Positions 18,250 through 27,522 of a stretch of DNA of 64,000 bases are shown piece after piece. The notes under the pieces were generated by a model. It did not search any database, was not told the origin of the DNA, and saw only the letters and a program-made list of their open reading frames with translations. The stretch's first letter is position 1, and every line of letters starts with the position of its first letter. Location: positions 1,798,001 to 1,862,000 of the forward strand of contig BJHW01000001.1 in assembly GCA_005405945.1 (NCBI GenBank). Direction: 5' to 3'. Both the position numbers and the translations under genes were made by a program. This DNA is from Streptomyces violaceusniger. Lineage in GTDB: Bacteria > Actinomycetota > Actinomycetes > Streptomycetales > Streptomycetaceae.

Positions 18250-19156
18250 TTACAGTGAGCTGCCCGTGGTGAGCAGATCGTCCAGCCCGGCCCGGCGGAA
18301 GAACTCGGCGCGGACGCGGTCGGCGACCGCGGAGACGACTTCGCTGCCGTCGCGGCTGGGGTCTATGTGGGTGCGCAGCGGCCGGGGCCGGCCGGCTGGG
18401 CCACCAGGCGTACGACGGCGTCGGCGACGTGCGCGGCGTCCGCGTCCGGCGGGATCAGCGCGGCCAGCCGCTGGTCGAGATCGGCCAGCAGGGTGCCGTA
18501 ACGCTCGTCGTAGGCGGCGGCGCGGTCGGTGTCGGCGGGCGCGCCCGCGTGGCGGAAGTGGTTGGTGCCGGAGGTGAAGGCGCCGGGGACGACGATCGCG
18601 GTGTCGATGCCGAAGCGGACCACTTCGGCGGCGTAGCTGACGGCCAGGGCGTCCATGGCGGCCTTCGCCGCGAAGTAGGGCCCGATGAAGGGCGGGCAGC
18701 CGCCGCGGGTGCTGGAGCTGCCGATCCACACCAGCAGCCCCTCGCCCTGGGTCCGCAGCTGCGGCAGCGCGGCTCGGTTGACGCGCTGGGTGCCCAGGAC
18801 GTTGACGTCGTACAGCTGGGCCAGCTGCTCGGGGGTGAACGCCTCCGCCGGCCCGGTGGCCATGTGTCCGGCGTTGTGGACGATCACGTCCAACCGGTTC
18901 CGGTCGGCCAGGACGCGGGCGATGGCGGCGTCGGCGGAGTCCTGCGAGGTGACGTCGAGCTCCACGGCGCGCAGGTCCACGTCGTGGTCGGTGGCGTAGC
19001 GGGTCAGCTCGGCCACCGCGGGGCGTTGCGGGTGGCCGGCTGCCGGATCCCGGCGTAGACGGTGTGGCCGGCGCGGGCCAGGGCGCGTGCGGTCAGCGCC
19101 CCGAAGCCGCTGGAGGCCCCGGTGACCAGGATGGTCGTGGGTGTGTCGGAGGGCAT
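18250..19156 (-). CDS. SDR-family oxidoreductase (two one-base frameshifts)
   Basis: Start ATG 19156, MPSDTPTTILVTGASSGFGA. Adding one base to the G4 run at 19020-19023 and one to the G4 run at 18384-18387 (plus strand) restores a single 302-residue frame ending at 18250. The cofactor motif is TGASSGFG; NAGHMATG follows, then the active-site region SSSTRGG...YFAAK with catalytic Tyr and Lys. It is long for a classical SDR, with an extended C-terminus. It is 44 bases behind the next SDR and most likely NADP-dependent. The breaks look like sequencing errors rather than decay, since everything else is intact. Confidence 0.83.
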
Positions 19157-19200
19157 GGGGTCCTTACGGGCGGGAGAAGGGGAAGGTGGTGCGGTGGCGG

Positions 19201-19967
19201 TCAGACGATGCCGCCGTTGGCGCGGACGCACTGGCCGTTGACCCAGTGGCCGGCCGGGGAGGCGAGGAAGGCCACGACCTCGGCGATGTCGGCGGGGTGC
19301 CCAGGCGCTCCAGCGGGGGCTGGGCCGCCATCCGGGCGATGGTCTCCTCGTCCTTGCCGTCGAGGAAGAGATCGGTGGCGGTGGGGCCGGGGGCCACGGT
19401 GTTGACGGTGACGTCGCGGCCGCGCAGCTCGCGCGCCAGGATCATGGTCAGCGCCTCGACCGCTCCCTTGCTGGCGCTGTAGGCGCCGTAGGCGGGGAGG
19501 GCCAGGCCCACGATGGACGTGGAGAAGGTGATGAGCGCGCCGCCGCCGCGGATCCTGCGGGCGGCCTGCTGGGCGACGACGAAGGTGCCGCGGATGTTGG
19601 TGCGGTGCAGCGTGTCCAGCTCGGCGAGGTCCAGCTCGGCGATGGGCGCCAGGTACATCCGGCCGGCCGCGTGGACGACGACGTCGACCCCGCCGTACTC
19701 GGACTCCGCGGTGTCGAAGAGCGTGGCCACCTGCCGTTCGTCGGCGACGTCGGCCTGGACGGCGACGGCCCGGCCACCGGCGGCGGTGATGTCCTTGGCG
19801 GCGGCCTCGGCCGGTTCGCGGTGGCCCGCGTAGCCGATCACGACGGCGTATCCGTCGGCGGCCAGCCGCTTCACCGCCTCGTGGCCGATGCCGCGGGAGC
19901 CTCCGGTGACGATGGCGACGCGGGGCCGGTCGGTGGGGTGCTGGGGCGCGGTTTCCTGAGGGGACAT
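19201..19967 (-). CDS. SDR-family oxidoreductase (one-base frameshift)
   Basis: Start ATG 19967 (MSPQETAPQHPTDRP). Adding one base at the G4 run 19294-19297 joins LERLGTP to ADIAEVVAFLASPAGHWVNG and the family ending GQCVRANGGIV, giving 255 residues, the normal classical SDR length. The cofactor site is TGGSRGIG, with the catalytic region STSIVGLALPAYGAYSASK (Ser, Tyr, Lys). It is divergent from the XRE regulator at 20168, an arrangement that usually means direct control by that regulator. First gene of the leftward group with the second SDR and the tautomerase. Confidence 0.87.
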
Positions 19968-20107
19968 GGGAGCTCCTGGGGACAGGTGCTGGCGGGCGGA
20001 TGCCACGGCGTACGGGCCGTGGCCCCCGGGGGCGTCGGCGTCGTTCGCCGCCGTGCCCCGTCGGTGTTTCCAGCTTGGGCCGGGATCGCCGGGCCAGCCA
20101 CGGCTGT

Positions 20108-20120
20108 CCCCACCCTGGGG
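20108..20120. promoter_or_regulatory. palindrome between divergent SDR and XRE genes
   Basis: CCCCACCCTGGGG, arms CCCCA/TGGGG with a three-base centre, lies in the 200-base divergent promoter region, 48 bases before the XRE gene start. It is a candidate operator for that regulator by position only. Confidence 0.4.
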
Positions 20121-20167
20121 TTGTCAGCCCCTGGCTCAGCTCACCGGCACAGGCGACCATGGGGGGC

Positions 20168-21031
20168 GTGAACCACTCCGAATTCGCCGCGTTCCTGAAG
20201 TCCCGGCGCGACCGCATCCGCCCGGCCGACGTCGGTCTGCCCGCCGGTCCACGGCGCCGGGTGCCCGGCCTGCGGCGCGAGGAGGTCGCCCAGCTGGCCG
20301 GGCTGTCCGCGGACTACTACACCGAGCTGGAGCGCGGCCGCGGCGCTCAGCCCTCGGCCCAGGTGCTGACCGCGCTCGCCCGGGCGCTGCGGCTGAACGG
20401 CGACGAGCGGGACCATCTGTTCCACCTCGCCGACCGCCCCGTCCCCCCGGCGACGCACGGCCCGGCCGCGCAGGTCCAGCCGGCCCTGCTCGGCCTGCTG
20501 GACCGGCTCACCACCACCCCCGCCCAGGTCATCACCGATCTGCACCAGACGCTGGTGCAGAACGAGCTGGCCGCGGCGCTGGTCGGCCGTCCCCCGGCGG
20601 TGCGCGGCCCCGCGGCGAGCCTCGTCTACCGGTGGTTCACCGATCCGGAGGCCCGAGGGATCTACCCGGCCGAGGACCACCCCCACCACTCCCGGGTCTT
20701 CGTGGCCGATCTCCAGGCCGTCGCCGCCCGGCGCGGCGGGGACTCCGAGGTACGGCGGATGGTGGCGGCGCTCCGCCGCCACAGCGAGGAGTTCGCCGCC
20801 CTCTGGGACACCCATGACGTGGCCCTCCGGCGGACCGACCACAAGCGCATCGTCCACCCCTCGCTGGGCGTCATCGAGCTGGACTGCCACGCCCTGTTCA
20901 GCGAGGACGGGCACCAGCGGCTGCTGTGGTTCAGCGCCCCGCCCGGCACCGAGGGCGCCGCCCAGCTGGAGCTTCTCTCGGTGATCGGCACACAGGACAT
21001 GACGGCCGGCGAGCGCAGCGCGTCACCGTGA
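20168..21031 (+). CDS. XRE-family regulator with MmyB-like ligand domain
   Basis: GTG 20168 follows a G-rich ribosome site; an ATG nine bases earlier in the same frame is possible. 287 residues. The helix-turn-helix (about 3-75) reads RRRVPGLRREEVAQLAGLSA then YYTELERGRGAQPSAQVLTA, the signature of the MmyB-type XRE family. The C-terminal PAS-like domain (MmyB_LBR, about 105-275) binds a hydrophobic ligand, reported as fatty acids for this family. It is divergent from the SDR-SDR-tautomerase group, which it probably represses. Confidence 0.93.
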   Translation: MNHSEFAAFLKSRRDRIRPADVGLPAGPRRRVPGLRREEVAQLAGLSADYYTELERGRGAQPSAQVLTALARALRLNGDERDHLFHLADRPVPPATHGPAAQVQPALLGLLDRLTTTPAQVITDLHQTLVQNELAAALVGRPPAVRGPAASLVYRWFTDPEARGIYPAEDHPHHSRVFVADLQAVAARRGGDSEVRRMVAALRRHSEEFAALWDTHDVALRRTDHKRIVHPSLGVIELDCHALFSEDGHQRLLWFSAPPGTEGAAQLELLSVIGTQDMTAGERSASP

Positions 21032-21050
21032 TCCCCCGCCCTGCGGCGGC

Positions 21051-21218
21051 TAAGGGGTCCTTGCACTGTGAGCGCCCGATAAGGTCGCGTGGTCTGGTGC
21101 CGTACATCGCAAGGCGCCGGAGCGCCCTCGTGGCGGAGCCACATGGGCGTTTCGGCAACGCGGCGAGGTGCGGTGCCAGACCACGCGACCCGGGCGGGCA
21201 TAGTGCAAGGACCCCTAA
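21051..21218. mobile_element. MITE-like palindromic element with TAA flanks
   Basis: GGGGTCCTTGCACT from 21054 is matched in inverse by AGTGCAAGGACCCC ending at 21215. Homology between the arms continues with TCGCGTGGTCTGG near 21082 against CCAGACCACGCGA near 21178, and a small hairpin (GTGGCGGAGCCAC) lies near the centre. Both ends are flanked by TAA (21051-21053, 21216-21218), which fits a three-base target duplication. The 162-bp core has no coding capacity. The structure fits a MITE derived from an insertion sequence; the parent transposase is not in the window. If transcribed it would fold into one long hairpin. Confidence 0.7.
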
Positions 21219-21400
21219 GTGGCGGCCCCGGAGGCCGGGCACGGCGTACTGATCGTGCCAACGTGGTGACGTTCGGGTGCGGAGCGAGCGAGCCGCCCGT
21301 CTTTGGGAACCCCTGTCGCAGTACGAGCGGGCTCTGCCCGGTGCCGGGCCACGGCACCGGCGGTGGGCCCGCCGGTCTCCGACTCCCCCAAGGACCCCGT

Positions 21401-22282
21401 ATGACTGGACCAGCCCCGCTTCTGACCCTGAACAACGGCGTGCGGATGCCCGCCCTCGGCCTCGGTGTCTACCAGAGCCCGCCCGAGGAGACCGTCCCGG
21501 CGGTGACGACCGCGATCGAATGCGGCTACCGCCTGATCGACACCGCGGCCGCCTACGGCAACGAGAAGGAGGTCGGTGAGGGCATCGCCCGCTCCGGCAT
21601 CGCCCGCGAGGACATCTTCGTCATCACCAAGCTGTGGCTGACCGACTACGGCTACGACTCCACCCTCCGCGCCTTCGACACCAGCCTCACCAAGCTGGGC
21701 CTGGACCACCTCGACCTGTATCTGCTGCACTGGCCGATCCCGTCCGCGTACGACACCACGGTGGCGTCGTACAAGGCGGCCGAGAAGCTGCTGGCCGACG
21801 GCCGGGTGCGGGCCATCGGGGTGTGCAACCACACCCCGGAACACCTGACCGCTCTCATGGCGCGCACCGAGGTCGTACCCGCGGTGAACCAGGTCGAGCT
21901 GCACCCGAAGTTCAGCCAGCCCGAGCTGCGCGCGTTCGACGTCCGCCACGGCATCCTCACCCAGACCTGGTCGCCCATCGGCGGGGTGAACCGCTACGGG
22001 GCCGAGGGCGCGGCCACGGTCAGGGATGCGCTCCAGGAGCCCACCATCACCGGCCTCGCCGAGAAGTACGGCAAGAGCCCGGCCCAGATCATCCTGCGCT
22101 GGCAGGTCGAGCACGACCTGTGCGCGATCCCGAAGTCCGTCAAACCCCACCGCATCGCGGAGAACATCGACGTCTTCGACTTCTCCCTGACCCCCCATGA
22201 GGTGGCCGCCGTCGACGCGCTCGACACCGGGGCGCGCGGCGGACCCGACCCCGACCGGGTCGGGCCCGACACATTCTCCTGA
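21401..22282 (+). CDS. aldo/keto reductase
   Basis: 293 residues from ATG 21401 (AAGGA upstream). The catalytic tetrad is complete: Asp47 and Tyr52 in LIDTAAAYGNE, Lys77 in ITKLW, His110 in LYLLHWP. GVCNHTPEHL and the C-terminal NADPH segment IPKSVKPHRIAENIDVFDF place it in the AKR5 (2,5-diketo-D-gluconate reductase-like) group of soluble NADPH-dependent carbonyl reductases. A strong hairpin follows the stop. The substrate cannot be inferred. Confidence 0.94.
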   Translation: MTGPAPLLTLNNGVRMPALGLGVYQSPPEETVPAVTTAIECGYRLIDTAAAYGNEKEVGEGIARSGIAREDIFVITKLWLTDYGYDSTLRAFDTSLTKLGLDHLDLYLLHWPIPSAYDTTVASYKAAEKLLADGRVRAIGVCNHTPEHLTALMARTEVVPAVNQVELHPKFSQPELRAFDVRHGILTQTWSPIGGVNRYGAEGAATVRDALQEPTITGLAEKYGKSPAQIILRWQVEHDLCAIPKSVKPHRIAENIDVFDFSLTPHEVAAVDALDTGARGGPDPDRVGPDTFS

Positions 22283-22293
22283 GACACCGGCGC

Positions 22294-22326
22294 GTGTGCG
22301 GGGCGGCCACCGGCCGCCCCGCACAC
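22294..22326 (+). terminator. strong hairpin after aldo/keto reductase
   Basis: GTGTGCGGGGCGGCC (22294-22308) is perfectly complementary to GGCCGCCCCGCACAC (22312-22326) across a three-base loop, beginning 12 bases after the stop codon. A 15-bp GC stem without a U-run is normal for this genus. Confidence 0.85.
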
Positions 22327-22416
22327 GGTCGTCCGGGCAGGAGACTAATGAGTTCCTTCGTGGAATGATGACGCGTGCTTTTGTCGGTTCCAGACCTCTG
22401 TCGGCGGGAGAGAGGC

Positions 22417-23187
22417 ATGAGGGGACTTCAGGGCAAGAGGATCGTCATCGCGGGTGGCGCCACCGGGATCGGCGCCGCCACGGCCGAGCGGCTCGCCGGG
22501 GAAGGTGCCTCCGTCGTCGTCGGCGACATCGACCTCACGGGAGCGAAGGCCACCGCCCAGCGCGTCGCCGAGGCCGGCGGCACCGCGGTCGCCGTCCCGT
22601 TCGACCTCGCCGACGAGGAGTCGATCGGCGCGCTGATCGACCGGGCCGCCGCCGAACTCGGCGGGGTCGACGGGCTCTACAACGTCGGCGCCGACCTCTC
22701 GGACGAGCACCTGGGCCGGGACACCGATCTGCTGGAGATGGACCCGGCGGTGTGGCGGCGTACCCACGAGGTGAACCTCCTGGGCTACGCCCTCACCTGC
22801 CGGGCGGTCATCCCCCGGCTGCTGGCCCAGGGCGGCGGCGTGATCGTGAACACCTCCTCCGGCGCGGCCTGGGGAGGGGAGCCCCGGCGTCCCGCGTATG
22901 CCGCATCCAAGGCCGGGATCAACGCGCTGACCCGCCATATCGCCTCCCGCTGGGGCAAGGAGGGCGTCCGCTGCAACGCCGTGGCGCCCGGGCTGGTCAT
23001 GGGCGACACCCAGAAGCAGCGGGACGACCAGAGGCTGCAGGCCATGGCGCTGAAGATCGCCCGCAGTCCGCGGCTGGGCGAGCCCGCGGACGTGGCGGGC
23101 ACCGTGGCGTTTCTCCTCTCGGACGACGCCGAGTGGGTCAACGGCCAGGTGTGGTCGGTCTGTGGCGGCATGAGCCTGCGCGACTGA
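22417..23187 (+). CDS. SDR-family oxidoreductase
   Basis: 256 residues from ATG 22417 (GAGAGAGG upstream). Cofactor motif GGATGIGAAT, the following Asp in VVGDIDLTG suggesting NAD preference, then active site NTSSGAAWGGEPRRPAYAASK with Ser, Tyr and Lys. The C-terminus WVNGQVWSVCGG is typical of classical SDRs. The central NAG motif is changed to NVGAD, an uncommon substitution. Transcribed alone after the aldo/keto reductase terminator. Confidence 0.92.
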   Translation: MRGLQGKRIVIAGGATGIGAATAERLAGEGASVVVGDIDLTGAKATAQRVAEAGGTAVAVPFDLADEESIGALIDRAAAELGGVDGLYNVGADLSDEHLGRDTDLLEMDPAVWRRTHEVNLLGYALTCRAVIPRLLAQGGGVIVNTSSGAAWGGEPRRPAYAASKAGINALTRHIASRWGKEGVRCNAVAPGLVMGDTQKQRDDQRLQAMALKIARSPRLGEPADVAGTVAFLLSDDAEWVNGQVWSVCGGMSLRD

Positions 23188-23257
23188 GGGCTCCCCGGGG
23201 CCGTGCTGCGGCCCTACGGCGGGCCAGGTCGTCCTGCGGCGTCCTACGGCGTGCCTC

Positions 23258-24813
23258 CTACGGCGTCCAGGGCGTGGACACCCGCCAACTCACGTCGTCG
23301 GCCCATGAGGTGGCGCTGTCGAAGGGGTTGGACCCTCCGTTGGAGGCGATGTAGACCTTGTTCTCGTAGTGGCGGATGAACCGGTCGGGGTAGTTGTAGG
23401 ACGCGAACGAGGTGCCCTGGCCGTTCTTGCCGGTCTGGGGCAGAAGGTGGCGTCGGCCCGGAAGACGGCGGTGCCGTCCATCGGCTGCCGCAACAGCTGG
23501 TAGTTGTAGTGGCGCAGGAAGTCTCCGGGGTAGTTGCGCGACTCGAACGACACGCAGGAGGCGTTGGCGAGACCGCGGCGCACGATCCAGGAGGCGTCGC
23601 CCTTGTCGAGTGCGGAGCTGCCGGAGGACACCACGGAGGTGACGGCGCTGTTGGCCTGGTGGCGGACGTAGCGGTCGGTGTAGCCGGGGGTGGTGGCGCG
23701 CAGGGACATCGTCGAGCCCGCGCCCAGGGTGCCGCCCGCCACGGGGCTGGGCGCGCCGTAACCCACGGAGACGACGTTGGCCTGCACCGCGTCGTCGGCC
23801 GCGTCGGTCGGCAGGCCGCTGGTCATCACGCCCTCGAAGAACGAGCCGATGGACCCGTTGCTGTTGTCGCCACCGGTGCCGAGGACGATGGAGCCCTCCT
23901 GGTGCATCGGCGAGTAGCCCGGCCTGGACGGCTCAGGACCCGCGTACTGGGTGGTGAGCCTGCCGGACTGGGCGTTGCCGTCCTTGATGGCGAAGTAGTT
24001 CTGTCCGTTGTTCTTCAGCAGGGCGGTGACGAAGGGCGCGGAATTGCCGGTGTTCGAGGGGTTCTTGCTGTAGCCGCTGTCCGACTGGAACAGGCCGTTC
24101 TCCAGGTCCGCCTGTACCCAGGGCCCGGAGCCGCTGCACGGCGGGAACCAGCACTCCGTACCGAAGTTGATGGCGTCCATGTGGCCGTTGCCGGTGTCGG
24201 CGATCCGCACCTCGGCGTTGCCGTAGTCGAAGCAGCACAGGCCATTGACATGGGTGCCGGAGGTGACCATGTACATCCCCTCGGGCCGGCCGTTGACGGC
24301 GACACCGGAGGCCGCGGTGTGACGGTAGCCCATGCGGCCGGAGAAGGACGCGCCGTAGACCTGGTGGCCGCCCGCGGTCACGGGTAACGCGTCGGCGGGG
24401 ACACCGGAGTTGGCGGGGCCCGCGGTGCCGGCCGGTTCGATGGGCATGTGGTTGTGGCGCGGTGACTGGTCGTAGATGACGTTGATGACGCATGTGGTTC
24501 CGGCGCAGAAGGAGTCCTGCCGGGCGGCGTCGGCGTAGCCGCCCGCCGTCAGCGTTCCCACGTCGGTCACGGCGCCGTCGGAGGCGCGTTTCAGCTGGTA
24601 GAGCGGGCCGTTGAAGGAGGCGTAGAGGGCCCGGGTGGTGCTGTGCGCGGCCACGCAGGGCGTACCGGCCGCACCGTAGATGTCGCACGGCAGGGAGGCC
24701 GCGGCGTGGGACGTGCCCGTGCCGCCGGCCAGGAGCCCGAGGACGAGGGTCGCTGTCGCACCCACCGACAGCAGCGCTCTTCTCACCCTCGTGAGACCCG
24801 GAGGAACCTTCAT
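23258..24813 (-). CDS. GH54 alpha-L-arabinofuranosidase with AbfB domain (one-base frameshift)
   Basis: Signal peptide about 1-37 (ends GTSHA). The catalytic domain (about 40-345) starts LPCDIYGAAGTPCVAAHSTT, the hallmark start of GH54 enzymes. The C-terminal AbfB (CBM42) domain (about 365-515) has repeated RHxNY-type segments such as RNYPGDFLRHYNYQLL. Adding one base to the G4 run at 23437-23440 turns a spurious tail into TGKNGQGTSFASYNYPD and a proper end at PWTP-stop, giving 518 residues. The enzyme is secreted and releases arabinose side chains from arabinoxylan; the AbfB domain binds arabinose branches. The break is probably a sequencing error. Confidence 0.9.
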
Positions 24814-25010
24814 GGCGGTGCCCTTCCCGTGTCGATATGAATGTCAGGAGCATGTCATTACTCGCCCGATATATCGAACATTGACCGTGAAATCGAACCT
24901 GACGGTAGGACTGGCGACCGTCGGCGTCAATGGCCGTGCACGGAGGAGTAGCCTCCTGCGCGGGGACTCGTACGGTTCATTCGCCCCACCGCACATCGAG
25001 GAGAGACCGT

Positions 25011-25637
25011 TTGTCGACGTTTGTCGTGTTCGACCTGGAGTTCACCACGTGGCCGGGAGCGCTCGAGCAGGATTGGTCGGAACCGGGGCAGCTTCGCGAA
25101 ATCGTCCAGATCGGCGCGGTGCGCATCAGCACCGGCTCGGCCGCTGACGCCCACTCCGTTGTCGAGGAATACGAAGTTGTCGAGGAATACGAAGCTCTGG
25201 TCAGACCGGTGGTCAATGCGCGACTGTCTCCGTTCTTCACCGGCCTCACGGGCATCGACCAGCGGACCGTGGACCGCGAGGGCGTCGCCCCCGCCGAGGC
25301 GATAGGCGACTTCCTGGCGTTCTGCCGGGGACAGTCCGTCCTCTCCTACGGCAATGACATGGTCGTCCTCGGGGAGAACGTGGGATGGGCCCGGGCCCGC
25401 GGCGAGGAGGTCAAGAACGGCTTTCTCACCACCCCGTTCCTGAACATCCGGCCGTGGCTGAACACCATCGCGCCGACAACGGCCTCGGCCAATTCCGGTC
25501 GGCTCTGGGAAGCGCTCGGCCTGCCCAAACCCGCGGCCGGCAAGGAGCATTCGGCGCTCTTCGACTGCTATTCGATCGCCGCGGCGATCAGGCACGTCTG
25601 CGCCGGTGGGGCCGCGCTGCCCGAGGGGTGCCTCTAG
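25011..25637 (+). CDS. DEDDh 3'-5' exonuclease family protein
   Basis: TTG 25011 has GAGGAGA upstream and starts STFVVFDLEFTTWPG, holding the first two acidic metal ligands (Asp and Glu of FDLEFT). The middle acidic site is in LSYGNDMVVL, and the last motif HSALFDCYSIA supplies His and Asp. 208 residues, close to the KapD/ERI-1-like exonuclease family. Cytoplasmic, probably acting on RNA or short DNA ends. The stretch VVEEYEVVEEYE is an exact 6-residue duplication arising from an 18-bp tandem repeat before the conserved ALVRPVVN, likely a recent insertion on a surface loop. Confidence 0.87.
   Translation: MSTFVVFDLEFTTWPGALEQDWSEPGQLREIVQIGAVRISTGSAADAHSVVEEYEVVEEYEALVRPVVNARLSPFFTGLTGIDQRTVDREGVAPAEAIGDFLAFCRGQSVLSYGNDMVVLGENVGWARARGEEVKNGFLTTPFLNIRPWLNTIAPTTASANSGRLWEALGLPKPAAGKEHSALFDCYSIAAAIRHVCAGGAALPEGCL
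25158..25193 (+). repeat. 18-bp tandem duplication inside the exonuclease gene
   Basis: GTTGTCGAGGAATACGAA occurs at 25158-25175 and again at 25176-25193, encoding VVEEYE twice. The length is a multiple of three, so the frame is kept. Confidence 0.9.
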
Positions 25638-25808
25638 GGAGGAGCGCCTCCGGGGACGGATGCCTCCGGGGACGGAGCGAATCGGCCATCGGCGAGCGTG
25701 GCGTCCGACGCCCTGACAGCGAGTGGCACGATGGGCCGGAGAGGCCGGAGATCTTGCTCGGCGGTGCTCGCGCGCCGTCCGGTACGCATCGAGGAAAGGA
25801 ACCCCCAC

Positions 25809-26564
25809 ATGACCGCAGTGCGCGGAACAGCCGTGGACATCCCCACCCAGGACGGCATCGCCGATGCCTATCTGGCCCATCCTGACGACACCGACCGCCA
25901 CCCGGCCGTTCTGCTGTACATGGACGCGTTCGGCCTCCGGCCCCATCTGCGCGGTATGGCCGACCGTCTGGCCGCGGCCGGTTACACCGTGCTGGTGCCC
26001 AATGTGTTCTACCGCCACGGGCGCGCTCCCGTGGTGGAGCTGCCCGACTTCCTCGACCCGGCGGCGCGTCCGGAGATCTTCGAGCACATCATGCCGATCG
26101 CGCGGGAGCTCACTCCCGAGCGTGCGATGCGCGACGCCGGCGCCTATCTCGACTGGCTGGCCGCCTGCCCGCAGGCCACCGACGGACCCGTGGGGATCAC
26201 CGGCTACTGCATGGGCGCCGGGCTGGCCCTGCGGACCGCCGGAACGTACCCCGATCGCGTCGCCGCGGCGGCCGGATTCCACGGGGCCCACTTGGCCAGC
26301 GAGGCGCCGGACAGCCCGCACACGGTGGCCGAACGGATCACCGCCGAGCTGTACTTCGGACACGCGGACCAGGACCACGCCCTTCCGCCCGAGCAGATCG
26401 AGCGCTTGGACAAGGCCCTCGACGAGGCCGGTGTCCGCCACCGCACCGAGGTCTACACGGGCGCTCAGCACGGCTACACCCAGGCCGACACCGCCGCTTA
26501 CCACGCCGAGGCCACCGAACGCCACTGGGAGGCCCTGCTCGACCTCTTCGGCCGCGCCCTCTGA
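25809..26564 (+). CDS. dienelactone hydrolase-family protein
   Basis: 251 residues from ATG 25809 behind GAGGAAAGGA. The catalytic triad is that of dienelactone hydrolases: Cys134 in GYCMGAG, Asp187 or 189 in GHADQDH, His221 in AQHGY. The fold is alpha/beta hydrolase with Cys as nucleophile. Cytoplasmic. Members hydrolyse carboxymethylene-butenolide or related lactones and esters in aromatic degradation; no catabolic partners are adjacent, so the substrate is uncertain. Confidence 0.93.
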   Translation: MTAVRGTAVDIPTQDGIADAYLAHPDDTDRHPAVLLYMDAFGLRPHLRGMADRLAAAGYTVLVPNVFYRHGRAPVVELPDFLDPAARPEIFEHIMPIARELTPERAMRDAGAYLDWLAACPQATDGPVGITGYCMGAGLALRTAGTYPDRVAAAAGFHGAHLASEAPDSPHTVAERITAELYFGHADQDHALPPEQIERLDKALDEAGVRHRTEVYTGAQHGYTQADTAAYHAEATERHWEALLDLFGRAL

Positions 26565-26619
26565 CCGTGGTCTGCCACGGCTGGTGGCCGGCCGCCCCCG
26601 GGCTGGTCACCACCCCGGC

Positions 26620-27522
26620 CTAGAACTGCCGGAGGTGGTCCCGCAGGGTGCGGGCCACCTGCGCCATCAGGGCCTCGGCGCCGGGCTGGGTACTGGCGGG
26701 CACGAGTGACTCGGTGAGGACGGCGATGGCGAAGGTCTGGCCGTCGGAGTGCTCCACGACCCCGACCTCATGGCGGAGGTTGAGGAGCGTGCCGGTCTTG
26801 GAGGACCAGGTGGTGGCGTCGGAGCTGAAGTCCGGGGCGAGTCGGTGCCGCAGCACGTTGTGCGCCATGAGGTCGCGTACCCGCAAGCCGACGTCGGGGT
26901 GGATTTTCGACGGTGTCCACAGGGCCTGGAGCAGTTCCACCCAGGCGCGTGCGCTGCCGGTGTTGGCGCGGGTGGTGTCGAGTTGCGGCACCCGATGGCC
27001 GCGGCCGCTGGTGCCGGCGTCGATGGCGAGGGCGTGGGCGAGATGCACCTGCGCGGCATCGAAGCGCTCCACGGGGGTTTCGCTCAGTTCGCCCATACCG
27101 TGCCGGACGGTGATGCCACGCAGCCCGAGCTCATGGAGGATCTCGGCCACCTGGGCGGGTGGGGTGAGGTCGAACAGCGCGTCGGCCGCCGTTCCGTCGC
27201 TCAGACAGGTGCTCAGATAGAGCAGATCCTCGACCGCGATCCGGACGGGGTGGCGGAACCGGCTCAGCCCGGTGGGGCCGGGCGTGGTGATCCGCCCGGG
27301 TGGCACATCGAGCATCGTGGCCCCGTCGAGCTCACCGCGCCGGACGCGCTCCACCGTGGCCAGCGCGAGCGGGACCTTGACCAGGGAGGCGGAGGGCAGC
27401 TGGGTGTCCGGGTCGATCCCCAGCTCGTCCCCCGTGTGGAGGTCCCGTACGAGCAGACAGCCATGTAGGCCGCCGTCGCGCAGCTGCCCGCGCAGATCGC
27501 TCAGCAGTGCCTCGGTGCTCAT
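26620..27522 (-). CDS. blaB: BlaB-like penicillin-recognising serine hydrolase
   Basis: 300 residues without a signal peptide, so cytoplasmic, unlike a true beta-lactamase. It keeps SLVK (Ser46, Lys49) and SSKTGTL near the C-terminus, but the SDN motif is SDG and no class A Glu166 loop is evident. It overlaps the LysR gene by four bases (ATGA), and a class A beta-lactamase lies divergent beyond it. The same order is known for S. cacaoi blaL-blaA-blaB, where BlaB is needed for beta-lactamase induction. Inferred role: intracellular sensor or activator partner of the LysR protein. The symbol is assigned by gene order and domain match. Confidence 0.8.
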   Translation of the reverse strand: MSTEALLSDLRGQLRDGGLHGCLLVRDLHTGDELGIDPDTQLPSASLVKVPLALATVERVRRGELDGATMLDVPPGRITTPGPTGLSRFRHPVRIAVEDLLYLSTCLSDGTAADALFDLTPPAQVAEILHELGLRGITVRHGMGELSETPVERFDAAQVHLAHALAIDAGTSGRGHRVPQLDTTRANTGSARAWVELLQALWTPSKIHPDVGLRVRDLMAHNVLRHRLAPDFSSDATTWSSKTGTLLNLRHEVGVVEHSDGQTFAIAVLTESLVPASTQPGAEALMAQVARTLRDHLRQF

